Part shown: piece by piece, positions 18,019 to 25,918 of the stretch
Numbering within the stretch: position 1 is the stretch's first letter
Layout: every line of letters starts with the position of its first letter
NCBI RefSeq assembly: GCF_024347055.1
Contig: NZ_AP024895.1
Location: forward strand, 1,922,001-1,986,000
Source of the DNA: Vibrio porteresiae DSM 19223
GTDB lineage: Bacteria > Pseudomonadota > Gammaproteobacteria > Enterobacterales > Vibrionaceae
Reading direction: 5' to 3'
Length of the DNA stretch: 64,000 nucleotides
Translations under genes and position numbers: made by a program
Notes under the pieces: generated by a model
What the model was told of the DNA's origin: nothing
Seen by the model: only the letters and a program-made list of their open reading frames with translations
Databases searched by the model: none

Positions 18019-21000
18019 GCTTCTCCTTGGCTTGATGGCTGAGTATTGAGAACAAACAGCGGTTGTCCTGCTTGAATTTGTTCACCTTCGTGATGGCAAA
18101 TCAGGTCAATCACGCCAGACTCAGGCGCGGTGACTTCCAGTTCCATTTTCATCGCTTCTAACACCATGACAACGTCACCTTTTTTAACTCGCGCGCCCTC
18201 TTGCGCCACGGTTTGCCAGATGTTGCCCGCTACATGGCTTTCCACCACTTCTTGGCCCGGTTTAAGTTCCATGGTTTGGTCTTGCGCCACTTCCCCTTCT
18301 TCAGCGACAAAGTCCGCTTGTCCGGTGGCAATCCAGCGTTGGCGCTCAGCTTCAAAAGCGGTTTGTTGGCGAACTTTGCAGTGATGAATTTCATCGGCGT
18401 GTTCTGCTACCAGCGCGTCGTAATCGGCGAGCGAGAAGGTCGTTTCTTCAATCTTGAGTGGGTATTGACCCAGAGGATGTTTCGCGCGAATGTCGAGTAG
18501 CTCTTCAGCGCTCACTTCATAGAACTGAATTTGGTCAAAAAAGCGCAGTAGCCATGGCTGAGTGAACTCTTGAGTACGACGATAACGGTTCCACATTTGC
18601 AGCGTACGGCCGACAAATTGATAACCGCCCGGTCCTTCCATGCCATACACGCACAAATACGCACCGCCGATACCGACAGCATTTTCTGGCGTCCAAGTAC
18701 GAGCTGGGTTGTATTTGGTGGTCACTAAGCGGTGACGAGGGTCCATCGGCGTAGCCACTGGCGCACCGAGGTACACATCCCCTAGCCCCATGACTAAGTA
18801 ACTGGCTTCAAATAAAATGCGTTTCACTTCATCCACCGAATCTAGGCCGTTAATACGGCGGATAAATTCGATATTATCTGGGCACCAAGGGGCATCTTTA
18901 CGCACTAACTCATCGTATTTACGAATCGCCAAACGGGTAGCGTGATCGTCCCAAGAGAGCGGCAGATGCACAATGCGCGCAGGTACGGTCATGGTGTCGA
19001 TATCTTCGAGCTGTGCTTCGAGTTCTTCTAACATCTCCAGCAGTTTCGCTCTTGGTAACACCAAGTTATCAAAGTGAATTTGCAGCGAACGAATGCCCGG
19101 AGTGAGTTCGTGAATGCCGTTAATGTTGCGCTCTTCCAGTTTTAGCATCAGCGCATGAACACGAAAACGCAGGCGAATATCGAGCACTTGAGGCCCGTAT
19201 TCAATCAGTAAGAAGTCTTCACCACTTGGGCGATACACCACTTCTTCCCCGTAACGTTCTGCTGGAATGGTTTTGATGACTGGCGTAGTAATCTCTTCTG
19301 CATCAAGCGCACTTGGCTGCCAAGTCAGTGCTTTGATTGCTGAGATTTGCGCGCGTTCGGCTTGTTCTGCTTGTGCCAATGAGACAGGAATAAAGCGCAC
19401 TTTATCGCCCGCTTTTAGCTGACCCATTTTCCACAAATCGGCTTTAATGATCGTAGCTGGGCACACAAAGCCGCCCAAGCTGGGGCCGTCAGGGCCTAAA
19501 ATCACCGGCATGTCGCCAGTAAAATCAATCGTGCCCACCGCATACGCGTTGTCGTGAATATTGGAGGGATGTAACCCCGCTTCGCCGCCATCGGCGCGCG
19601 CCCAATCCGGTTTTGGCCCAACTAAACGCACCCCAGTGCGGCTGGAATTAAAGTGCACTTTCCACGTTGCCGCAAAGAACGTCTTCATATCTTCTTGGGT
19701 GAAGAAATCCGGCGCGCCATGTGGTCCATACATCACATGGATTTGCCATTCTTCTTCAAAACTTGGCAATGCCGCGTGGTTGCCCGTTAACGCGGTATCG
19801 GCAGGCGCATCACTGACATGCAGCACATCGCCAGCGCGAATGGCTCGCCCAGCGTGACCACCAAACAAACCGAGGGTAAAGGTTGAACGGCTACCGAGAT
19901 ACTCTGGGCACTCAATCCCGCCTTCAATCGCAAGATAGGTGCGCGCACCAGCGCCTTGAATATGACCCAGTTTGAGCACTGCGCCTTTTTGCGCCAGATA
20001 GACACGCCCAAGTTCAATTGCTTCGCCATCCAGCTGGGCATCAATGATGGCCCCAGTGAGCACAAAGTGGCGGTCGTGGTTAAATTTCAGCGTTGGCCCA
20101 GAGATGATCATCTCTAACGCAGCAGTATCTTCGCTGTTATCGAGCAGCTGATTCGCCAGACGAAAACTCACCGAATCCATTGGGCCTGATGGTGGCACAC
20201 CAATGTGCCAGTAACCGACGCGACCAGGATAATCTTGAATGGTGGTTTGCGTGCCGCCCGACAGCACATCAACAGTATGAGGTTGATAGGTAAAATCATT
20301 AAGCGAGTGAGTCACCACCGTGCCTTGCTGCACCGCATCAAAAGCGATCAGCTGTTGTAAGTAGGCTTGGTTGTGTTCTACACCATAGATTTGCGCTTGC
20401 TTGAGTGCTTGCGCCATAAAATCCAGCGCGTCAGCACGGTCACTGCCATGCACAATCAATTTCGCCAGCATGGGGTCGAAAAATGGCGACACTTCCACGC
20501 CCGCTTCAATCCAATGTTCAATACGCAAGCCAGCCAATTTTGGCCACTCAACATGGCTTAATAGCCCAGCACAAGGTTGGAACTGTTTATTGGCATCTTC
20601 GGCGTATAAACGCACCTGAATCGCATGACCTTTTGCGGTCAATTGCGCATGCTCGGCATAGTGCCAATCACCCGCGCCTAAACTCACCATCCAGTTAACT
20701 AGGTCAATGCCATACACCTCTTCGGTGACGCCATGTTCCACTTGCAAACGGGTATTCACTTCAAGGAAGTAAAACGCGTGAGTCTGCTGATCAAGAATAA
20801 ATTCCACCGTACCAGCGTTACGGTAATTCACCGCGCTCGCCAAACGCACCGCCGTTTGATGCAGCGCTTCACGGGTTGCAGCACTTAAATTCGGCGCAGG
20901 ACACTCTTCAATCACTTTTTGGTTACGGCGCTGGGCGGAACAATCGCGTTCGCCAATAGCAAGGACATTACCTTCGCCGTCACCAAAGATCTGCACTTCG

Positions 21001-21638
21001 ACATGGCGAGCTTCTTCGATGTATTTCTCTAAAAATAATCCGCCATTGGAAAAGTTATTTTCGCTGAGACGTTTAACGCTTTCGTAAGCATCGCTTAGCT
21101 CTTGCGCGCTATAGCAGCGCTGCATGCCAATACCACCGCCACCAGCGGTACTTTTGAGCATCACCGGATAACCGACTTGCTCTGCTTTGGCTAGCGCTTC
21201 TTGTTTGTCGGCCAAAAGTCCGGTTCCGGGTAAGAGCGGCACATCCGCTTCTAGCGCAATAGCGCGAGCGGAATGTTTTAAACCAAAAGATTCGATTTGT
21301 TCGCTAGTCGGGCCAATAAACACCACGCCTTCTTGTTCGCAGCGGCGCACAAAATCGGGGTTTTCACTTAAAAAGCCGTAGCCGGGATGAATCGCATCTG
21401 CACCACTTTGTTTGGCAACGGCGATGATTTTTTCGATATCCAAATAGGTGGCACTTGCGCCACCTTCGCCCAATGAAAACGCTTCATCAGCTGCAGAAAC
21501 ATGCAGGCTTTGCGCGTCGGCTTCGCTGTACACAGCAACGCTGGCAATCTGCATCGCTTTTAAGGTGCGGATAATGCGGCACGCAATCGCTCCGCGGTTG
21601 GCAATCAAAACCTTATGTAACGTTCTTTTAGGTAACAT
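18015..21638 (-). CDS. uca: Guanidine/urea carboxylase (biotin-dependent)
   Basis: 1207 aa, full family length. Order: biotin carboxylase (about 1-450; KVLIANRGAIACR, KSTAGGGGIGMQ, HVEVQIFGD), KipA-type carboxyltransferase half (about 455-770; TTIQDYPGRVGYW), KipI-type half (about 790-1060; YRPSGEDFLLIEYGPQ) and a C-terminal biotinyl domain (VLEAMKMELEV, biotin on Lys). Classically annotated as urea carboxylase. Work on guanidine-riboswitch operons shows such enzymes prefer guanidine, producing carboxyguanidine for the neighbouring DUF1989 deiminase. Both riboswitches here support guanidine as substrate. Translation starts 17 bases after the guanidine-II element. Confidence 0.95.
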   Translation of the reverse strand: MLPKRTLHKVLIANRGAIACRIIRTLKAMQIASVAVYSEADAQSLHVSAADEAFSLGEGGASATYLDIEKIIAVAKQSGADAIHPGYGFLSENPDFVRRCEQEGVVFIGPTSEQIESFGLKHSARAIALEADVPLLPGTGLLADKQEALAKAEQVGYPVMLKSTAGGGGIGMQRCYSAQELSDAYESVKRLSENNFSNGGLFLEKYIEEARHVEVQIFGDGEGNVLAIGERDCSAQRRNQKVIEECPAPNLSAATREALHQTAVRLASAVNYRNAGTVEFILDQQTHAFYFLEVNTRLQVEHGVTEEVYGIDLVNWMVSLGAGDWHYAEHAQLTAKGHAIQVRLYAEDANKQFQPCAGLLSHVEWPKLAGLRIEHWIEAGVEVSPFFDPMLAKLIVHGSDRADALDFMAQALKQAQIYGVEHNQAYLQQLIAFDAVQQGTVVTHSLNDFTYQPHTVDVLSGGTQTTIQDYPGRVGYWHIGVPPSGPMDSVSFRLANQLLDNSEDTAALEMIISGPTLKFNHDRHFVLTGAIIDAQLDGEAIELGRVYLAQKGAVLKLGHIQGAGARTYLAIEGGIECPEYLGSRSTFTLGLFGGHAGRAIRAGDVLHVSDAPADTALTGNHAALPSFEEEWQIHVMYGPHGAPDFFTQEDMKTFFAATWKVHFNSSRTGVRLVGPKPDWARADGGEAGLHPSNIHDNAYAVGTIDFTGDMPVILGPDGPSLGGFVCPATIIKADLWKMGQLKAGDKVRFIPVSLAQAEQAERAQISAIKALTWQPSALDAEEITTPVIKTIPAERYGEEVVYRPSGEDFLLIEYGPQVLDIRLRFRVHALMLKLEERNINGIHELTPGIRSLQIHFDNLVLPRAKLLEMLEELEAQLEDIDTMTVPARIVHLPLSWDDHATRLAIRKYDELVRKDAPWCPDNIEFIRRINGLDSVDEVKRILFEASYLVMGLGDVYLGAPVATPMDPRHRLVTTKYNPARTWTPENAVGIGGAYLCVYGMEGPGGYQFVGRTLQMWNRYRRTQEFTQPWLLRFFDQIQFYEVSAEELLDIRAKHPLGQYPLKIEETTFSLADYDALVAEHADEIHHCKVRQQTAFEAERQRWIATGQADFVAEEGEVAQDQTMELKPGQEVVESHVAGNIWQTVAQEGARVKKGDVVMVLEAMKMELEVTAPESGVIDLICHHEGEQIQAGQPLFVLNTQPSSQGEA

Positions 21639-21654
21639 CTTTATTTCCCATGTT

Positions 21655-21701
21655 CCGGGTCGTCCCGGAGGTCTTGCACGCTCAGTTAGAGGTCGTCCTC
21701 T
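21655..21701 (-). promoter_or_regulatory. Guanidine-II (mini-ykkC) riboswitch upstream of uca
   Basis: On the minus strand there are two perfect hairpins with identical ACGA loops: AGAGG-ACGA-CCTCT (21701-21688) and CCGGG-ACGA-CCCGG (21668-21655), joined by a 19-nt linker. Tandem stems capped by ACGR are the defining feature of the guanidine-II class. The second hairpin ends 16 nt before the uca start codon, just upstream of a GGGAA ribosome binding site, suggesting translational control. It lies between the DUF1989 gene and uca, inside an operon already led by a guanidine-I riboswitch. Confidence 0.88.
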
Positions 21702-21739
21702 GCGTGATTCGCCTAGTGGGTCAATTCATTCCCGTAATG

Positions 21740-22384
21740 CTATTGAGCATCCCATACCAGCACTTCCACCGGTGTTGGGTTATAAGCGTTACAAGGGTTG
21801 TTCAATTGTGGGCAGTTAGAAATCAGAACCAAGATGTCCATCTCAGCACGCATTTCCACGTATTTGCCCGGAGCGCTAATGCCATCTTCAAAGGTCAAAC
21901 CGCCCTCTTCGGTGATCGGCACGTTCATAAAGAAGTTCACATTGTGGGTAATGTCGCGTTTATCCATGCCCAATTCTGGGTGTTCACTTAACGCCAATAA
22001 CCAACTGTCGCGACACGCGTGCATGCATTTTTTCTCAATCGCATAACGCACTGTATTACTTTCTGTCGCACAAGCACCGCCTAGGGTGTCGTGACGACCG
22101 CAAGTATCTGCGACGATTTCTAACATCACATTGCCTTGGTCAGACAAAATCTTAGTGCCAGTAGAAAGGTAGACGTTGCCCTGTTCACGAATGGTATCAA
22201 TCGCGCTGTAACGCTCAGCAGGATCATTGGCGTTATAAAACAGCGTATCCGCCGCTTGGTTACCTTCCGAGTCCAAAATGCGCATGGTTTGGCCTTTTTT
22301 GACCACTTTCAGATAGTAATCACCAGCAGGAACCACATCACGACGTACGGCATTGTCGGGTAATAGTGAGCTTTCAACGATCAT
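21740..22384 (-). CDS. DUF1989 urea amidolyase-associated protein 2 (carboxyguanidine deiminase subunit)
   Basis: 214 aa, TIGR03425-like from memory. Features include a conserved opening (DVVPAGDYYLKVVKKGQTMR), the DSEGNQAADTLFYNA strand, and a Cys/His-rich middle (DTCGRHDTLGGACA) likely to bind metal. DUF1989 pairs from these operons were shown to be the heteromeric carboxyguanidine deiminase (CgdAB), which turns carboxyguanidine into allophanate plus ammonia. It follows the larger paralogue by 11 bp with an AAGGAG ribosome binding site. I do not assign which subunit is CgdA or CgdB. Confidence 0.9.
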   Translation of the reverse strand: MIVESSLLPDNAVRRDVVPAGDYYLKVVKKGQTMRILDSEGNQAADTLFYNANDPAERYSAIDTIREQGNVYLSTGTKILSDQGNVMLEIVADTCGRHDTLGGACATESNTVRYAIEKKCMHACRDSWLLALSEHPELGMDKRDITHNVNFFMNVPITEEGGLTFEDGISAPGKYVEMRAEMDILVLISNCPQLNNPCNAYNPTPVEVLVWDAQ

Positions 22385-22395
22385 GGTGGTTCTCC

Positions 22396-23136
22396 TTAGT
22401 GTTCCAAAATTGAGCTGGTCATGTGGTAACGGCGATTGTTTTCAAAGCCGCGGCGATTCTCTTCGCGAGAATTCAAACACACATCGTCTTCGGTCATAGG
22501 GTCTGCTTTTGCCACCGCGATTTCGACTGGTTTGTATGGGTATTTTTCTGCAGGATTCATTGGGTGTGGGCAGGTTGTCAGCACCACCAGCGTATCCATT
22601 TCAATGCGCAGTTCAATCACATCGCCTGCTTTACTATGGCCTTCTGCGAAGTGCATAAAGCCTTCTGAATCGGTGGAAACTTTGGTAAACAGGTTAAGGT
22701 TGGCGGCCAAATCACGTTGACCTAAACCGTATTTCGCCACTTCCACCACTAAGCTATCGTAACCATTCTGCTTCCAGTGATTACGTTCATGTTGATAATC
22801 GCGATCGCCCCATTGCGCCGCCACTTTGGCTTTATTGGCCACACCGGTCACCGTATCAATCCAACCGGTATCGTCGCGAACGATAGACGCAAATACGCGT
22901 CCCATATCCGAGTAAAGGCAGTTACCCGTGGTGAGCTTAAAGGTGTGTTGGCATTTCAACGTGTCGGGCGCGTTATAGCGCTCTAATAGATTCTTGGGGT
23001 TATAAAACAGCACGCTCAAGTTGGCTCCGCCTTGCACATCGGTAAAGCGGATCACATGTCCTTTAGGCACCACCAAAGACCAGTGCGAGGCACCGGGAAT
23101 CAAATCGGTGGTGATGGGTTCAAAATTCGATGACAT
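22396..23136 (-). CDS. DUF1989 urea amidolyase-associated protein 1 (carboxyguanidine deiminase subunit)
   Basis: 246 aa, TIGR03424-like from memory. It is paralogous to the downstream 214-aa gene: GASHWSLVVPKGHVIRFTD opening, GGANLSVLFYNPKNLLERYN strand and a shared C-terminal LRIEMDTLVVLTTCPHPMNP element (compare MRAEMDILVLISNCPQLNNP). It lacks the DTCGRHDTL Cys/His cluster of its partner, consistent with one catalytic and one accessory subunit. An AAGGAG ribosome binding site lies 9 bp before the ATG. It is the first large gene of the operon. Confidence 0.9.
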   Translation of the reverse strand: MSSNFEPITTDLIPGASHWSLVVPKGHVIRFTDVQGGANLSVLFYNPKNLLERYNAPDTLKCQHTFKLTTGNCLYSDMGRVFASIVRDDTGWIDTVTGVANKAKVAAQWGDRDYQHERNHWKQNGYDSLVVEVAKYGLGQRDLAANLNLFTKVSTDSEGFMHFAEGHSKAGDVIELRIEMDTLVVLTTCPHPMNPAEKYPYKPVEIAVAKADPMTEDDVCLNSREENRRGFENNRRYHMTSSILEH

Positions 23137-23158
23137 ATCACATTCTCCTTAATCGCGT

Positions 23159-23332
23159 TTAATTTGCGCTGTGGTTGGTTTGGCTATGTTGAAAAAGTAA
23201 GCAAACAGTAAGCGCAAATAACGGCAGTGTGGCTAACCCGACAAGCATTAACGTTTTGCCAAGGCGAAATAACGCCAAGCAACACGGTTGCCTTACAGGG
23301 TTAAACTGGATGGGAATAATTGGTAATTGCAT
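23159..23332 (-). CDS. 57-aa single-membrane-span peptide in the guanidine operon leader
   Basis: An open frame of 57 codons starting at an ATG directly after a strong ribosome binding site (GGAGGGT, 7-nt spacing) and ending 22 bp before the DUF1989 gene. The middle is one hydrophobic helix (about residues 28-47, LMLVGLATLPLFALTVCLLF), preceded by basic residues (R15, R23, K26) and a Cys pair at 17-18. It lies between the guanidine-I riboswitch and the first enzyme, so it is the first gene under riboswitch control. I recognise no family; an accessory subunit or leader peptide is possible. Confidence 0.6.
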   Translation of the reverse strand: MQLPIIPIQFNPVRQPCCLALFRLGKTLMLVGLATLPLFALTVCLLFQHSQTNHSAN

Positions 23333-23389
23333 AGTGACCCTCCGTTAGTACACATCATCAGCGCATAGATGAGATGCTTGCATCTCATT

Positions 23390-23490
23390 GGCCTCCCGGG
23401 CTTTTGTCCCGCCGTGTGACCTCTAACTGAGGTTGATATCTCTCGGACCAGTCACCGCTTAACACGGTCGGAACCCTAGATATCCATTTG
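23390..23490 (-). promoter_or_regulatory. Guanidine-I (ykkC subtype 1) riboswitch
   Basis: The minus strand carries the diagnostic ykkC blocks in the right order: CTAGGGTTCCG (23479-23469), ACTGGTCCGAGAG (23452-23440) and GGGACAAAAGCCCGGGAGG (23410-23392). These form the guanidine-binding aptamer. A perfect ATGAGATG/CATCTCAT hairpin follows (23387-23368), possibly part of the expression platform, though no T-run is attached. The aptamer leads the 57-aa peptide, DUF1989 pair, carboxylase and allophanate hydrolase, and guanidine is expected to switch them on. Confidence 0.93.
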
Positions 23491-23536
23491 GATTTTCGTA
23501 TTGTTCAGCATCTTGCTTTTTAACGATTAATAATAG

Positions 23537-23552
23537 GCAAATATAGTGCCAG
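23537..23552 (-). promoter_or_regulatory. Sigma-54 (RpoN) promoter of the guanidine operon
   Basis: On the minus strand CTGGCAC-TATAT-TTGCC matches the -24/-12 consensus TGGCAC-N5-TTGC exactly. Transcription would begin near 23525, about 35 nt before the guanidine-I aptamer. This implies NtrC-type activation under nitrogen limitation. A TGCACCAATAT element at 23717-23727 could be an NtrC half-site, but its other half is degenerate. Confidence 0.75.
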
Positions 23553-23819
23553 CCCAAAAACAGCCGGCGGATTTACAAGCAAACTATCCACATAACTTGC
23601 TGTTTTCATTAATCTAAATGGTGACCTCGCGACTTTCTCGCCACCCAACAGCCTTGTTATAAGCACAAGAACTAACTCAAACAGAGGCTGCTTTTTGTCA
23701 TATTTTTGTGCAGCCTTGCACCAATATAGGTTGTTAAGTAATACCAAATTAAATTTTAGTATTACCTGATATTTATCTAATTCTTTAAATATCATTAAGT
23801 TATAAATTTTATTTAAAAA

Positions 23820-23835
23820 TGGAATGATGATTGCT
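23820..23835 (+). promoter_or_regulatory. Candidate sigma-54 promoter of the transporter operon
   Basis: TGGAATGATGATTGCT keeps the invariant GG-N10-GC spacing and the TTGCT -12 box, but has only part of the -24 consensus (TGGaAt rather than TGGCAC). The predicted start (about 23846) coincides with the inverted repeat at 23846-23873. Confidence 0.5.
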
Positions 23836-23845
23836 TACTTGCACA

Positions 23846-23873
23846 GTATTACTAATTTTTAAATAAGTAATAC
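23846..23873. promoter_or_regulatory. NikR-type operator candidate (GTATTA-N16-TAATAC)
   Basis: GTATTAC at 23846-23852 and its inverse GTAATAC at 23867-23873 form a 28-bp inverted repeat. The half-site spacing is identical to the E. coli NikR operator GTATGA-N16-TCATAC. It ends 22 bp before the ABC binding-protein start. The same half-sites recur in everted order at 23738-23744 and 23759-23765. The likely ligand is the ribbon-helix-helix protein encoded at the end of this operon. Confidence 0.6.
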
Positions 23874-23895
23874 CACATCAATCTAAGGAGAGATT

Positions 23896-24909
23896 ATGTC
23901 TACTACCGGTAAGTCTTCATTTATTCGACGTGCAGTCTTAAAAGCGTTAGTCCCTGTGCTGGCGTCTTCTGCTGCATTTGCAACATTTGCTACTCAAGCC
24001 GACACATTAAAAATTGGTTACAGCGATTGGCCCGGCTGGGTTGCTTGGCAAATTGCCTTAGACAAAGGTTGGTTTAAACAAGCTGGCGTGGATGTGGATT
24101 TTGAGTGGTTTGACTACTCCGCTTCTATCGATGCGTTCGCCGCAGGGAAAATCGATGCAGTGACCATGACCAACGGCGACACGCTCGTCACTGGCGCATC
24201 CGGTGGTAAAGGCACCATGATTTTGGTCAACGACTACTCCAACGGTAACGACATGATCATCGGTAAGCCGGGCATTCGTAAAATCACCGATCTCAAAGGC
24301 AAGAAAGTTGCGGTTGAAAAAGGCTTTGTGGAACATCTTCTACTCCTAAAAGCCCTTGAAAAAAATGGCATGAAAGAGTCTGACGTTGAAATCGTGAACG
24401 CCAAAACCAACGAACTGCCACAAGTGCTTGGCTCAGGTGAAGTGGATGCGGTCGGTGCATGGCAACCTGTCTCTGGTCAATCAATGAAATTCACCCCAGG
24501 CGCTCGTCCTATTTTCACATCAGCCAATGAACCAGGCCTGATTTACGACACCCTAACCGTTAGCCCAACCAGCCTTGCTAAAGATCGCGCTGACTGGGTC
24601 AAAGTCGCCAAAGTGTGGGACCAAGTGGTCGCTTATATCAACGATCCCAAAACTCAAGCTGACGCGGTTAAGATCATGTCTGCTCGTGTAGGGGTAACGC
24701 CTCAAGAGTACCTACCGCTGCTTAAAGGCACCAAATTGCTGACGCTCGACGAAGGAATGAAAGTGATGAAACAAGGTCCAACCTTCTCTTCACTGTATGG
24801 CTCTTCTCAAATTTCCGACAAGTTTAACGTTGATAACGCGGTGTATAGCACTCCACAAAATGTCGCTAGCTACATCGACACCTCAATCACTAAAGACGCG
24901 TTGCAATAA
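23896..24909 (+). CDS. ABC transporter substrate-binding protein (urea carboxylase-region, NitT/TauT type)
   Basis: 337 aa. It has a signal peptide (hydrophobic stretch ending SSAAFATFATQA) followed by a NitT/SsuA-like binding fold opening with LKIGYSDWPGWVAWQIALDKG. Further motifs are DAVTMTNGD and a KGKKVAVEKG strand. From memory it belongs to the family always found near urea carboxylase genes (TIGR03427). The probable ligand is guanidine or a related nitrogen compound, inferred from the divergent riboswitch operon. Its ATG follows AAGGAGAG. It is the first gene of the plus-strand operon. Confidence 0.9.
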   Translation: MSTTGKSSFIRRAVLKALVPVLASSAAFATFATQADTLKIGYSDWPGWVAWQIALDKGWFKQAGVDVDFEWFDYSASIDAFAAGKIDAVTMTNGDTLVTGASGGKGTMILVNDYSNGNDMIIGKPGIRKITDLKGKKVAVEKGFVEHLLLLKALEKNGMKESDVEIVNAKTNELPQVLGSGEVDAVGAWQPVSGQSMKFTPGARPIFTSANEPGLIYDTLTVSPTSLAKDRADWVKVAKVWDQVVAYINDPKTQADAVKIMSARVGVTPQEYLPLLKGTKLLTLDEGMKVMKQGPTFSSLYGSSQISDKFNVDNAVYSTPQNVASYIDTSITKDALQ

Positions 24910-24935
24910 TATTGATACCTAGCGGAGAAGCAGGA

Positions 24936-25898
24936 ATGAGCAAAACAAATTGGTTCGCTGTAAGAACCGAATTAGAACCAAGGAAAAGAGTCGTATTGGG
25001 AACCCTCTCATTCCTGCTACCGATCCTGATATGGGCAGCGATAAGTTACCTGCCCTTTATCTGGCACCCGAAAATGGAGATCACCGACCAAGGTGGTGTC
25101 GACTATTTTCAGGTGGGAATGCTCGTGGATAAATCGTTATTTAACGAAGAGTCCGCCAACATGAAACAGCAGCACCTTGCCCTACCGCAAGGCGCACCAG
25201 CAAACCCTATTTACCTACCCGGACCGATTGAAGTTGCCAAAGCGCTGTACACCGGTTTTACCCAAAAACCACTTCAGCCCGGCGCGCCTTGGCTGCATGA
25301 GAGCTTATGGCACAGTATCCAAATCATCTTCTGGGGCTTTGTGATTTCCTCCATCATCGGCGTGCCACTGGGGATCATTTGCGGTACTTACACCGCCATA
25401 GCCCGCCTATTTGAACCCTTTATTGAGTTTTTCCGCTACTTACCCGCACCAGCATTTGGTGCGTTAGCGGTAGCGATTTTAGGCATTTATGATGGCCCAA
25501 AAATCACCATTATCGTGATTGGTACGCTGTTTCAACAAGTGCTGATCATCTCCAATACGGCGCGCAAATTTGATTACACCTTACTGGAAGCAGCGCTCAC
25601 TCTTGGCACTAAGAAAAGCCAACTGTTAACCAAAGTGGTGATTCCGGGCATTTTGCCCGACTTGTATCGCGACCAACGTATTTTGCTCGGCTGGGCATGG
25701 ACTTACCTTATCGTGGCAGAACTGATTGGCACCAGCAGCGGCATCACTTGGTACATCACTCAACAGGCGCGTTATCAACATTTCGATAATGTGTTTGCCG
25801 CGATCTTCATCATCGGCTTTATCGGCCTTGGCTGCGATCTGCTCCTTGCCAAGCTGGGTAACAAGCTTTTCCCTTGGGTTATCACCAATAAATCTTAA
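24936..25898 (+). CDS. ABC transporter permease (NitT/TauT type)
   Basis: 320 aa from the ATG at 24936 (GGAGAAG upstream; a TTG at 24912 is unlikely). About six membrane helices, with the permease EAA-type loop seen as EAALTLGTKKSQLLTKVVIPGILPD (residues about 215-240). A long N-terminal region between the first and second helices carries an unusual periplasmic insertion of about 80 residues (MEITDQGGVDYF...). It lies between the binding protein and ATPase genes in the classical order. Confidence 0.92.
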   Translation: MSKTNWFAVRTELEPRKRVVLGTLSFLLPILIWAAISYLPFIWHPKMEITDQGGVDYFQVGMLVDKSLFNEESANMKQQHLALPQGAPANPIYLPGPIEVAKALYTGFTQKPLQPGAPWLHESLWHSIQIIFWGFVISSIIGVPLGIICGTYTAIARLFEPFIEFFRYLPAPAFGALAVAILGIYDGPKITIIVIGTLFQQVLIISNTARKFDYTLLEAALTLGTKKSQLLTKVVIPGILPDLYRDQRILLGWAWTYLIVAELIGTSSGITWYITQQARYQHFDNVFAAIFIIGFIGLGCDLLLAKLGNKLFPWVITNKS

Positions 25899-25918
25899 TG
25901 ACTGGAACAGGAACGATT

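Noticed and set aside
23520..23795. 91-aa minus-strand frame upstream of the ABC binding-protein gene
   Set aside because: It overlaps the predicted sigma-54 promoter and half-sites of the divergent region, has no ribosome binding site or recognisable family, and its composition fits AT-rich regulatory DNA.
23530..23895. Second guanidine riboswitch in front of the plus-strand transporter operon
   Set aside because: I looked for ykkC blocks and ACGR-capped hairpins on the plus strand and saw none; only the inverted repeats and the sigma-54-like box remain.
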